From the NCBI RefSeq assembly GCF_018614775.1, contig NZ_JAGGOF010000018.1:1-36262 (forward strand): a stretch of DNA of 36,262 nt, read 5' to 3'. This document shows, piece by piece, positions 15,074-22,596 of the stretch. How positions within the stretch are numbered: the stretch's first letter is position 1; the number at the start of each line of letters is the position of its first letter. Made by a program: the position numbers and the translations under genes. A model generated the notes under the pieces. That model saw nothing but the letters and a program-made list of their open reading frames with translations, did not search any database and had not been told where the DNA came from. This DNA is from Pseudomonas fluorescens (GTDB taxonomy: Bacteria > Pseudomonadota > Gammaproteobacteria > Pseudomonadales > Pseudomonadaceae).

Positions 15074-16112
15074 GATCGTTCCCACGCTCTGCGCGGGAAC
15101 GCATCCTGTGACGCTCTGCGTCGCCTGCCCGAAGCGGAACGCGGAGCGTCCCTGGCGGCATTCCCACGCGGAGCGTGAGGAACGATCGCTCAGCGGCTCC
15201 GTTGCCTGAACGCTCAAGGCCCCGCAACCTGATCGTTCCCAGGCTCTGCGTGGGAATGCATCCCGTGACGCTCTGCGTCACCTTCGAAGCGGAACGCGGA
15301 GCGTCCCTGGCGGCATTCCCACGCGGAGCGTGAGGAACGATCAGCGGCTCCGCTGCCTGAACGCTCACGGCCCGGCAACCTGATCATTCCCACGCTCTGC
15401 GTGGGAATGCATCCCGTGACGCTCTGCGTCACCTTCCCGAAGCGGAACGCGGAGCGTCCCAGGCGGCATTCCCACGCGGAGCGTGAGGAACGATCGCTCA
15501 GCGGCTCCGTTGCCTGAATGCTCACGACGCTGCAACCTGATCGTTCCCACGCTCTGCGTGGGAATGCATCCCGTGACGCTCCGCGTCACCTTCGAAGCGG
15601 AACGCGGAGCGTCCCTGGCGGCGTTCCCACGCGGAGCGTGAGGAACGATCAGCGGCTCCGCTGCCTGAACGCTCACGGCCCGGCAACCTGATCGTTCCCA
15701 CGCTCTGCGTGGGAATGCATCCCGTGACGCTCCGCGTCACCTTCGAAGCGGAACGCGGAGCGTCCCAGGCGGCATTCCCACGCGGAGCGTGAGGAACGAT
15801 GGTTCAGCGGCGCCGCTGCCTGATCACTCACGGTCCCGCAACCCGATCGTTCCCACGCTCCGCGTGGGAATGCATCCCGTGACGCTCTGCGTCACCTCCC
15901 CGAAGCGGAACGCGGAGCGTCCCTGGCGGCATTCCCACGCGGAGCGTGGGGAACGATCGTTCAGCGCCGCTGCTTGATCGCTCACGGTCCCGCAACCTGA
16001 TCGTTCCCACGCTCTGCGTGGGAACGCATCCCGTGACGCTCTGCGTCACCTTCCCGAAGCGGAACGCGGAGCGTCCCTGGCGGCATTCCCACGCGGAGCG
16101 TGAGGAGCGATC
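15074..16112. repeat. Tandem array of seven palindromic repeat units
   Basis: Seven units begin with GATCGTTCCCACGCTCTGCG (minor variants) at 15074, 15231, 15382, 15539, 15690, 15845 and 15999, so periods are 157, 151, 157, 151, 155 and 154 bp. Each has outer arms (GATCGTTCCCACGC... and ...GCGTGAGGAACGATC), a small GACGCTCTGCGTC palindrome, and a linker of about 40 bp (CGGCTCCGCTGCCTGAACGC-type). Every unit can fold on itself, and neighbouring units can pair. The family is the same as at 35-259. Short open frames in the array come from its symmetry and are not genes. The region separates the penicillin-binding-protein gene from the arabinose-lipid operon. Confidence 0.92.
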
Positions 16113-16151
16113 ACTCGGCGCCCCCGCCGCCTGTCGGAAATAGCTGCGAAC

Positions 16152-16167
16152 CTGTAAGTTCTGACAG
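16152..16167 (+). promoter_or_regulatory. CTGT-N8-ACAG palindrome upstream of the gtrA-like gene
   Basis: CTGTAAGTTCTGACAG has the spacing of a LexA box (CTG-N10-CAG) but not the alternating AT centre, so LexA control is only a possibility. It lies about 65 bp upstream of the operon's first start codon, within the only unique DNA between the repeat array and the gene, and could be an operator. Confidence 0.3.
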
Positions 16168-16231
16168 TAGACCGTCCCTGCATGGTGACCTAGCTTTTAA
16201 ACCCGCCAACGGGTAAGAGCAAGGCTCGACG

Positions 16232-16597
16232 ATGAGGGGATTCTCTGCATTGATGGTCATCGGCCTGGCCAATGGACTGATCCATTGGCAGGTCTTTTTC
16301 GTGTTGCGTAGCGCTGTCGGGCTGAGCCAGGCGGTCAGCAACCTGATGGCATTTTGTGTGGCGACAGCGTTTTCATTCTATGTGAATGCGCTCTACATTT
16401 TCGAACCTGGGGCGCCTCGGCGTGGTTATTTGCCGCTCAATGCTGCAATGGCTGGCTTGAGCTACGGTATTGGAGCTGCCGGCGATGCCCGAAACCTGCC
16501 TGGATGGGTGGCGTTGGTTTCGTTTTCGTTGCTGAACCTGGCGATCGGCTATGGTTTTTTCCGGTTTGTCGTGTTTCGTCGTCGTGATCACGTATGA
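16232..16597 (+). CDS. GtrA-family small membrane protein (putative polyprenyl-phosphate-sugar flippase component)
   Basis: A 121-residue protein with four predicted membrane spans, matching GtrA in length and pattern (N-terminal VIGLANGLIHWQVFFVL; NLMAFCVATAFSFYVNALYIF; C-terminal LLNLAIGYGFFRFVVFRRR). GtrA proteins are linked to movement of polyprenyl-linked sugars across the inner membrane. The mycobacterial member Rv3789 is associated with decaprenylphosphoryl-arabinose. The neighbours here make the same donor lipid by inference, so this protein is the best flippase candidate together with the UPF0104 protein. It is the first gene of the operon and overlaps the next by ATGA. The start at 16232 has GAGCAAGG upstream. 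Confidence 0.85.
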   Translation: MRGFSALMVIGLANGLIHWQVFFVLRSAVGLSQAVSNLMAFCVATAFSFYVNALYIFEPGAPRRGYLPLNAAMAGLSYGIGAAGDARNLPGWVALVSFSLLNLAIGYGFFRFVVFRRRDHV

Positions 16598-18063
16598 ACG
16601 CCTGCGACCCAGTGTTGCAGCCCATGACGGAGGACCGTTCAGCTTCGCTGCCCTTTGTTGTCGACCTGGATGGCACACTGCTCAAGTCTGATCTGCTGTT
16701 TGAATGCGCCATGGCGTTTGTCCGCAGCCAGACTTGGCGCTGCCTGAAAGTTTTGGTCTGGGTGCTGCACGGCAAAGCCTACCTGAAGAAACAGCTGGCT
16801 CAATCGACGCATGTCGATGTCAGCCTATTGCCCTACAACCAGGGCGTGCTGACCCTGATCGACGAACAGCGCGGGCTAGGCCGTAAGATCGTGTTGGCCA
16901 CCGCCAGTTATCATTCGTTGGCGCAAAGGATCGCCGAGCACTTGCAGGTGTTCGACGAAATATTGGCGACTCGCCTGGAATGCAATCTGTCAGGTCCGCA
17001 CAAGCGTGACCGATTGATTGAATTGTTCGGCCAACAAGGCTTCGATTACGTCGGTAACGCACTGGACGATCTTGTGATCTGGCGCTCGGCCAGGCTTGCT
17101 TATGTGGTCAACCCTTCAGCATCTGTCGAATTGGCCATCCTGAGCCTGGACAATGTCGTGGGACTGATCCGCTCCGGCACGACGGGGTTTGGCGAATGGC
17201 GAAAGGCCTTGCGCCTGCATCAATGGGCAAAGAATGCACTGATTTTCGTGCCGTTGCTGGCCGCGCATCAGATCACCAACCCGCTGCTGCTATGGCATGG
17301 CTTGCTGGCATTCATATCGTTCGGGTTATGCGCTTCCGGCGTTTATATACTCAATGACCTGCTGGATCTGGAAGACGATCGAAGGCATCCAACCAAACGG
17401 AACAGACCCTTTGCAAGTGGATGTCTGTCGATCAAGTCGGGCCTGGCGATTTGTCCATTGCTGTTGATCATATCGCTCGGCGGCGCCTGGTGGTGGCTAC
17501 CTTCACAGTTCGTTTTGGTGTTGGCGTTTTATTACGCCTTGACGCTGGCCTATTCGTTCAAGTTGAAGCACGTCATGCCCCTGGACGTGATCACACTGGC
17601 GTTGCTCTACACCTTGCGAATCATCGCTGGTGGCGCGGCCTTCGGTTTGGAACTGACGGCATGGATACTTGCGTTTTCCATGTTTATTTTCCTGAGCCTC
17701 GCTTTGGTCAAGCGCTATACCGAACTCCTGGTGGTCTCGCGCAACGGCGTTACCGATAAAGCCAGCGGTCGGGATTATTACCCGGGCGATATGGCGATGC
17801 TTTCATCGCTAGGCGCGGCTTCCGGTTATCTCGCGGTGCTGGTTTTGGCACTGTACATCCGCGACGGCGCAACCGTTGCTCTGTATGAGCGTTCACAAAT
17901 CATCTGGCTTGCCTGCCCCTTGTTGCTGTTCTGGATCACTCGGATCTGGATGCTGACTCATCGCGGATTAATGAAGGAGGACCCGGTGGTGTTTGCGCTC
18001 AAGGACCGATTGAGCCTAGCCGTAGGGGTGTTGTTTTGCCTGATTTTCTGGAGTGCGACATGA
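16594..18063 (+). CDS. HAD phosphatase - UbiA prenyltransferase fusion (polyprenyl-phosphate phosphoribosyltransferase type)
   Basis: A 489-residue two-domain protein. Residues about 20-185 form a HAD phosphatase with all four motifs: DLDGT at 24-28, ATAS at 102-105, the Lys of HKRDR near 137, and GNALDD at 154-159. Residues about 200-489 form a UbiA membrane domain of the decaprenyl-phosphate phosphoribosyltransferase subgroup: LHQWAKNALIFVPL, then NDLLDLEDDRRHPTKRNRP with the Mg-binding Asp residues, about eight spans in all. The expected reaction is PRPP plus polyprenyl phosphate giving 5-phosphoribosyl-polyprenyl phosphate (as Rv3806c). The HAD half would then remove the 5-phosphate, supplying two successive steps in one chain. 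It overlaps gtrA by 4 bp and is 55 bp before the oxidase gene. The role follows from the subgroup and neighbours. Confidence 0.88.
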   Translation: MNACDPVLQPMTEDRSASLPFVVDLDGTLLKSDLLFECAMAFVRSQTWRCLKVLVWVLHGKAYLKKQLAQSTHVDVSLLPYNQGVLTLIDEQRGLGRKIVLATASYHSLAQRIAEHLQVFDEILATRLECNLSGPHKRDRLIELFGQQGFDYVGNALDDLVIWRSARLAYVVNPSASVELAILSLDNVVGLIRSGTTGFGEWRKALRLHQWAKNALIFVPLLAAHQITNPLLLWHGLLAFISFGLCASGVYILNDLLDLEDDRRHPTKRNRPFASGCLSIKSGLAICPLLLIISLGGAWWWLPSQFVLVLAFYYALTLAYSFKLKHVMPLDVITLALLYTLRIIAGGAAFGLELTAWILAFSMFIFLSLALVKRYTELLVVSRNGVTDKASGRDYYPGDMAMLSSLGAASGYLAVLVLALYIRDGATVALYERSQIIWLACPLLLFWITRIWMLTHRGLMKEDPVVFALKDRLSLAVGVLFCLIFWSAT

Positions 18064-18118
18064 ACGATTGTCTTAATGCTGCCGGCCTTCTCATTGATAC
18101 CGCGCAGTCGTGCCTGCC

Positions 18119-19435
18119 ATGAGCTTATCGGTGAGTTCGTGGGGGCAATATCCCGCTGAACCGCAAATCGCTCATCCCTGTGCCTGGCGAAATGAGCTGG
18201 ATGATCAGTGGCTGCGAGTGAGTGAAGTCCATGGCTCGACATTGCCGTTCGGTAACGGCCGCAGCTACGGCGACAGCTGCTTGGCCAGCAATGGCCATGT
18301 GTTGCACATGCGTCCCTTGGGTCGGTTCATCGAGGCCAATTGGCAAACGGGAGAGATCTGCGCCGAGGCGGGGGTCACGTTGGGTGAAGTGCTGCAGCTG
18401 GCGGTTCCTCGCGGGTGGTTTTTGCAAGTCACGCCTGGAACCCGTCATGTGACGCTGGGTGGAGCGGTGGCCAACGATGTTCATGGTAAAAATCACCACT
18501 GCCGTGGGACGTTTGCCCACTCGGTCTTAAGTTTTGGATTACACAGGTCCGAGCAACCTCTGACGGTGTGTTCCCCAACGGAAAATCCCCAGTGGTTTGC
18601 GGCTACTCTCGGCGGATTGGGTCTGACGGGCATTATCAGCTGGGTCAGCATTCGTCTGCGCAGAATCCAGTCCAGTCGGATCGATACGACCCGGGTGCGA
18701 TTTGGTCGGCTGAGGGACTTTTTCGCACTGGCGACAGAGCTCGATGCATCCCATGAATACAGCGTGGCCTGGATTGATTGCCAGGCCAAGGGCTCTGCGT
18801 TGGGGCGCGGTGTCATGATCGTAGGGGACCACTGTGAGCACGGACCGTTGGAAGTGCCGACGACCCGTGCCATGACTTTACCCGCCCCGTCTCCGGTGTC
18901 CTTGGTCAATCCATTCATGGTGGGATTGTTCAACCGCTGTTACTGGCACATGCAGCCGGCCAGCAGGAAAAACCAGACGCTTGCTTACAGTCCGTTTTTT
19001 TACCCGCTGGATAGCATTGAGCACTGGAACCGGATCTACGGCCGCAAAGGATTCCAACAGTTCCAGTGCGTAGTACCACAGGCGGTTGCCGAGGAGGCCT
19101 TGGCGCAGTTGCTCGAGGTCATTGCCCGTAGCGGACAGGGATCTTTCCTGGCGGTACTCAAGCGTTGTGGTGATATCGCCTCCCCGGGATTGTTGTCCTT
19201 TCCGATGCCCGGGACCTCGCTGGCGCTGGACTTTCCCCAAAGCGGCGCCCTGAACAACACTTTGCTGGCGCGGCTGGACGCTATTGTCCATGAGGCGGGC
19301 GGCCGGTTGTATCCGGCCAAGGATGCGCACATGAGCGCCCGCGATTTTCGCCAAGCCTATCCCGCCTGGGAGCGTTTGGAGGCAATGCGCGACCCGGCAT
19401 TGATGTCCCGTTTCTGGCAGCGAGTGACACAATGA
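18119..19435 (+). CDS. DprE1-like FAD oxidase (polyprenylphosphoryl-ribose 2'-oxidase)
   Basis: A 438-residue FAD enzyme of the VAO/DprE1 family. FAD-binding features are GNGRSYGD at 45-52, PGTRHVTLGGAVANDVHGKN from 106, and the HGKNHH around 122-127. The C-terminal half keeps the mycobacterial DprE1 pattern, including SFLAVLK near 342-348, LSFPMPGTSLALDFP and GGRLYPAKD with Lys401, which I align with catalytic Lys418 of M. tuberculosis DprE1. It would oxidise the 2-hydroxyl of polyprenylphosphoryl-ribose, the first half of epimerisation to arabinose. The Cys387 targeted by benzothiazinones appears as Ala369. ATG 18119 is chosen over GTG 18110 because homologues begin near MSLSVSSWG. The stop overlaps the next start (ATGA), consistent with a two-protein epimerase. 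Confidence 0.9.
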   Translation: MSLSVSSWGQYPAEPQIAHPCAWRNELDDQWLRVSEVHGSTLPFGNGRSYGDSCLASNGHVLHMRPLGRFIEANWQTGEICAEAGVTLGEVLQLAVPRGWFLQVTPGTRHVTLGGAVANDVHGKNHHCRGTFAHSVLSFGLHRSEQPLTVCSPTENPQWFAATLGGLGLTGIISWVSIRLRRIQSSRIDTTRVRFGRLRDFFALATELDASHEYSVAWIDCQAKGSALGRGVMIVGDHCEHGPLEVPTTRAMTLPAPSPVSLVNPFMVGLFNRCYWHMQPASRKNQTLAYSPFFYPLDSIEHWNRIYGRKGFQQFQCVVPQAVAEEALAQLLEVIARSGQGSFLAVLKRCGDIASPGLLSFPMPGTSLALDFPQSGALNNTLLARLDAIVHEAGGRLYPAKDAHMSARDFRQAYPAWERLEAMRDPALMSRFWQRVTQ

Positions 19436-20172
19436 AAAAAATCCTGATCGTGGGGGCTGCTTCTGCCATTGCCTGTGCTTGTGCACGACGGTGGGCGATT
19501 GAGCAGAGCGAGTTCTTTCTGGTTGCCAGGGATGAGTCAAAACTGCTGCAAACCTGTGCCGATCTTAAAGCGCGAGGTGCAAGCAGGGTTATCCCCTGCG
19601 TGACGGACCTGGGCAATATCGATGCACAGGGCATCATGCTGGAGCAGTGCCTGGCTGCGATGCAATCGGTGGATATCTGTTTGATTGCTTATGGATCTTT
19701 GCCCAATCAACACGAATGTGAGCGAAGTGTCGAATCGGCCATGGCCGAGTTCGCCAATAATGGCAGTTCGGTGATTGCCTTGCTGACTCGTCTGGCGAGT
19801 CTGATGATCGTTCAGCGCAGTGGCACGCTGGCGGTTATTTCTTCAGTTGCCGGGGATCGCGGACGCCCCTCCAACTACGTGTATGGCGCAGCCAAGGCGG
19901 CCGTTTCCACATTCTGCGAAGGTCTGCGCGCGCGGCTGTTCAAGTCGGGCGTGCATGTGATCACCATCAAACCCGGCTTTGTCGATACGCCGATGACCCG
20001 CGGATTGGCGTTTCCGGCTTTGCTGGTGGCGCAACCGGAAGCAGTCGCTGGTCGAATTGTCGCGGGCATCGAACGCAAGGTCTCGGTGCTTTATGTACCA
20101 GCGTTCTGGGCGTTGATCATGTGTCTGATACGGGCATTGCCGCAGTCACTGTTCAAAAGGCTCAACCTGTGA
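19432..20172 (+). CDS. DprE2-like short-chain dehydrogenase (2-keto reductase of the arabinose-lipid pathway)
   Basis: A 246-residue short-chain dehydrogenase/reductase with a Rossmann motif GAASAIA at 8-14, a catalytic Ser at 137/138 and YGAAK giving Tyr151 and Lys155. The C-terminus (VLYVPAFWALIMCLIRALPQ) is hydrophobic, as in DprE2, and would associate with the membrane where its lipid substrate sits. It would reduce the 2-keto intermediate from the DprE1-like enzyme with NAD(P)H, giving polyprenylphosphoryl-D-arabinose. Four-base overlaps on both sides (ATGA upstream, GTGA downstream) indicate translational coupling. The family is certain; the substrate is inferred from the DprE1 neighbour. 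Confidence 0.9.
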   Translation: MKKILIVGAASAIACACARRWAIEQSEFFLVARDESKLLQTCADLKARGASRVIPCVTDLGNIDAQGIMLEQCLAAMQSVDICLIAYGSLPNQHECERSVESAMAEFANNGSSVIALLTRLASLMIVQRSGTLAVISSVAGDRGRPSNYVYGAAKAAVSTFCEGLRARLFKSGVHVITIKPGFVDTPMTRGLAFPALLVAQPEAVAGRIVAGIERKVSVLYVPAFWALIMCLIRALPQSLFKRLNL

Positions 20173-21140
20173 ACCCGGCCGTGACTTTGACAGGATGGCG
20201 CTATCAGTTTTTGATCGGTTCGGCGATCTGCTCGGCCCTGGCTTACCTCGCCATTTCCCTTTGGGGTGGGTGGACGGCGGTGAGCGGGGCTGTCAGTCGG
20301 GTAGGGTGGTGGAACGGCGCGCAAATAATCGTCTTGGTTCTGCTTGGCTATGGGCTGCGTTTTTTGCGCTGGCAGGTTTATCTCAGAGCCTTGGGACATA
20401 CGTTGCCTTGTTGGCCCAGCTTGAAAATCTATCTGGCGGGATTTGCATTGATTACAACACCCGGCAAGGCGGGCGAGGCATTACGTGGAGTCCTGTTGAC
20501 ACGCTGGGATGTGCCTTATGCACACAGTTTTGCTGCGCTATTGAGCGAGCGGTTTTCGGATTTGCTGGCGATGGTTGTTTTGGCGCTGCTGGGCTTGAGT
20601 ACTCACCCCAAATGGCTACCGATGATAGTGGCCACTCTGGCGTTACTGGTCTGCGGCGTACTGGTGATGGTGCGTCCAGAACTATTGAGCAGCATTACCC
20701 GCCGCATCGACAGAGGAAGTAGCTGGATGTCCCGGATGCTGCGCTATCTCGTTCGGGTGTTGTACCAGGCACGCAGGTGTCATACCCCACGTCGACAGAT
20801 TGTCGCGACGTTGTTGAGTCTCATGGCCTGGGGGCTCGAAGTGTTGGCGTTCTACTGGATCTTGAGGGCTGTGGGAGCGGACGTAGCTCTCACATCGGTC
20901 ATGTTCATTTACGCCATTTCCATGCTGGTTGGTGCCCTGAGTTTCATGCCTGCCGGACTGGGCAGTACCGAAGCGGTAATGGTGGCTTTGCTGGTGTCGG
21001 GTGCCGTTGCGATGGCAAGTGCAATTGCAGCGACGGTTCTGTTGCGGATGGTGACGTTGTGGCTGGCGGTGGGGCTGGGGGCTGCATGCTTGATCGGGCG
21101 GGAACGATCGTTACCTGGACGCCGACGTGGAGAACAATAA
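20169..21140 (+). CDS. UPF0104 / lysylphosphatidylglycerol-synthase-TM-like membrane protein (YbhN family)
   Basis: A 323-residue protein with about eight membrane spans and the family markers GYGLRFLRWQVYLRALGH, AGFALITTPGKAGEALRGVLL, LLSERFSDLLAMV and, near the end, GALSFMPAGLGSTEAVMVALL. These proteins resemble the flippase half of MprF and are often found with polyprenyl-linked glycosylation genes. A role in transbilayer movement of the arabinose lipid, or of an accompanying lipid, is plausible. The start is taken as GTG 20169, because GTGA then overlaps the upstream stop and AAAGG is correctly spaced. An ATG at 20121 would extend the frame back into the previous gene. It overlaps the next gene by one base (TAATG). 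Confidence 0.82.
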   Translation: MNPAVTLTGWRYQFLIGSAICSALAYLAISLWGGWTAVSGAVSRVGWWNGAQIIVLVLLGYGLRFLRWQVYLRALGHTLPCWPSLKIYLAGFALITTPGKAGEALRGVLLTRWDVPYAHSFAALLSERFSDLLAMVVLALLGLSTHPKWLPMIVATLALLVCGVLVMVRPELLSSITRRIDRGSSWMSRMLRYLVRVLYQARRCHTPRRQIVATLLSLMAWGLEVLAFYWILRAVGADVALTSVMFIYAISMLVGALSFMPAGLGSTEAVMVALLVSGAVAMASAIAATVLLRMVTLWLAVGLGAACLIGRERSLPGRRRGEQ

Positions 21141-22555
21141 TGATCATGAAAACAATTCCAAAAAGTGGGCTGATGTATCTATCGTTGGCAGGCGCAATGA
21201 TCGTCGGTTGTTATTTGAGATTGCATAACATCGATACGCATGGACTTTGGCTGGATGAAGCATTCAGCGTGGCCGTCAGTGATCCGGATAACAGTTTCAA
21301 GCGGGTTTATGAACGCACGTTACTGGATGTGCATCCACCCCTCTACCAGGCGCTTTTATGGCTCTTTTATAAAGCCTTTGGTTACGCTGAGATAAGCGGA
21401 AGGTACCTGTCGGTTTTTTTCGGTGTCTTGCTGATACCCAGCGTTTTCTGTTTGGGTTGGAAGTTTTTTGGACGACGGACAGGACTGATTTGTGCGTGGC
21501 TGGTGGCGGTTAATTTTTATTTGATAACGTACTCTCAAGAAACCAGGTCGTATGCATTATTGGTTTTACTCGTCGTGCTTTCGTTCTTGGTTTTTCTGAC
21601 CCTGTTGCATAACCCTACAGCCTTGAATGCAGGTGTGTATGCAGTCGTGGCGGCAATGCTGGTGAATACCCACTATTTCGGTTTTTTTCCAGTGCTCGCC
21701 CAGATTGGATTGTTTTATCTGATGTATGGCCGAAAAGCTTTTCGAAGGAAGATGTTCTTGAAGTTTTTGGCTGTTGGGCTATTTGTCCTCCTGACCCTGC
21801 TTCCGAGCGTTGGGTATATAGCGGCTAATATCGGGCGGAGTGGGTTTTGGGTGCCGGCGCCGGATGATGATTTTTTTATTGACCTATTTGCGCTGTACTT
21901 TGGTAATAAAATCCTTTCCGTTATGGTCGCTGTTTTAATGATGTTCGGGCTTTTGGATATTTTCAAAGGCAGTGAGAGGAAAGAGTTTTTATGGTTTTTT
22001 ATTCTGTGGGTAGGACTATGTGCGATGGTTCCCTATATGCGATCTATATATATCCAGCCTGTACTGACGATGCGTAATCTTATTATAGTGTTGCCTGCAT
22101 TGTTGATGCTGGCGGGGTATGGCCTCGGTCTTTTGCGAGATCAGGTGCTTTTTTATAGTGTCATGATTGCTGTTTTTTGTTTTTCGTTAACGCCTTTATT
22201 CACGGGGAGCAAGCCTGTCCATACTTTTAGGAATCAATTGCCTCCCGTCAGCCAGATGCGTGATGTCATACACTTGATACCAGGTGAATGCGCTGATCGA
22301 GCACTATACTCGTTTGCACAGGTGGAGACTCAAGGGTATGCGAAGGTTCTTGGCTTGGAGTTGAAGATTAAGAGCGTCAGTGAAATGGAGAAGGATATTG
22401 AGACCGCCGCGCAACCACTGGAATTTTGTTTGTTAAGCACACACGGAATTTGGATACCCGACGCGGAATATAGGAAGAAACATGGTTATCATTTTGTGGG
22501 TGAACGTACAGTCGGGGACTCATCAATAACTAAGTACCGGACTGACATTCGATGA
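21140..22555 (+). CDS. GT-C family membrane glycosyltransferase (PMT_2/ArnT-like; candidate arabinosyltransferase)
   Basis: A 471-residue protein with about ten membrane spans. GT-C hallmarks are LWLDEA at 36-41 in the first periplasmic loop (Asp39-Glu40 as catalytic/metal acidic pair) and DVHPPLY near 63-69. A soluble C-terminal tail from about 380 would be periplasmic. GT-C enzymes take sugars from polyprenyl-phosphate donors on the outer face of the membrane. Given the genes upstream, the donor is probably polyprenylphosphoryl-arabinose; the acceptor is unknown. ATG 21140 has GGAG seven bases upstream and overlaps the previous stop as TAATG. Base composition is visibly more AT-rich than the rest of the window (T runs, TTT/ATT/TTA codons), suggesting a different origin from its neighbours. 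Confidence 0.88.
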   Translation: MIMKTIPKSGLMYLSLAGAMIVGCYLRLHNIDTHGLWLDEAFSVAVSDPDNSFKRVYERTLLDVHPPLYQALLWLFYKAFGYAEISGRYLSVFFGVLLIPSVFCLGWKFFGRRTGLICAWLVAVNFYLITYSQETRSYALLVLLVVLSFLVFLTLLHNPTALNAGVYAVVAAMLVNTHYFGFFPVLAQIGLFYLMYGRKAFRRKMFLKFLAVGLFVLLTLLPSVGYIAANIGRSGFWVPAPDDDFFIDLFALYFGNKILSVMVAVLMMFGLLDIFKGSERKEFLWFFILWVGLCAMVPYMRSIYIQPVLTMRNLIIVLPALLMLAGYGLGLLRDQVLFYSVMIAVFCFSLTPLFTGSKPVHTFRNQLPPVSQMRDVIHLIPGECADRALYSFAQVETQGYAKVLGLELKIKSVSEMEKDIETAAQPLEFCLLSTHGIWIPDAEYRKKHGYHFVGERTVGDSSITKYRTDIR

Positions 22556-22560
22556 GGGGC

Positions 22561-22596
22561 GTTTGCGTAACACTGGATGCCCGGTGTCACGCAAAC
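22561..22596. terminator. Bidirectional hairpin between convergent genes
   Basis: GTTTGCGT-a-ACAC-t-GG pairs with CC-g-GTGT-c-ACGCAAAC around a 4-nt loop, a near-perfect long stem. It lies between the stops of the rightward glycosyltransferase gene and the leftward glutamate-synthase-like gene and touches the latter's stop codon. U-runs are absent, so its termination strength is uncertain. Confidence 0.6.

Noticed and set aside
15074..16112. Possible CRISPR array
   Set aside because: The units are about 154 bp, palindromic and nearly continuous, with similar rather than unique linkers, and there are no cas genes nearby.
14838..16143. Small open frames within the tandem repeat array, with repeating peptides such as SVTGCIPTQSVGTIR
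   Set aside because: They arise from the repeat sequence itself, which is open in several frames on both strands; no ribosome sites or homology.
20121..20168. ATG start at 20121 for the UPF0104 gene
   Set aside because: It lies inside the preceding reductase gene; GTG at 20169 gives the same tight overlap style as the rest of the operon and a well-spaced ribosome site.
3971..22555. Idea that the arabinose-lipid operon glycosylates the neighbouring fimbriae
   Set aside because: The two loci are separated by an unrelated convergent gene and a repeat array, and class 5 fimbriae are assembled without known lipid-linked glycosylation; adjacency alone is not enough support.
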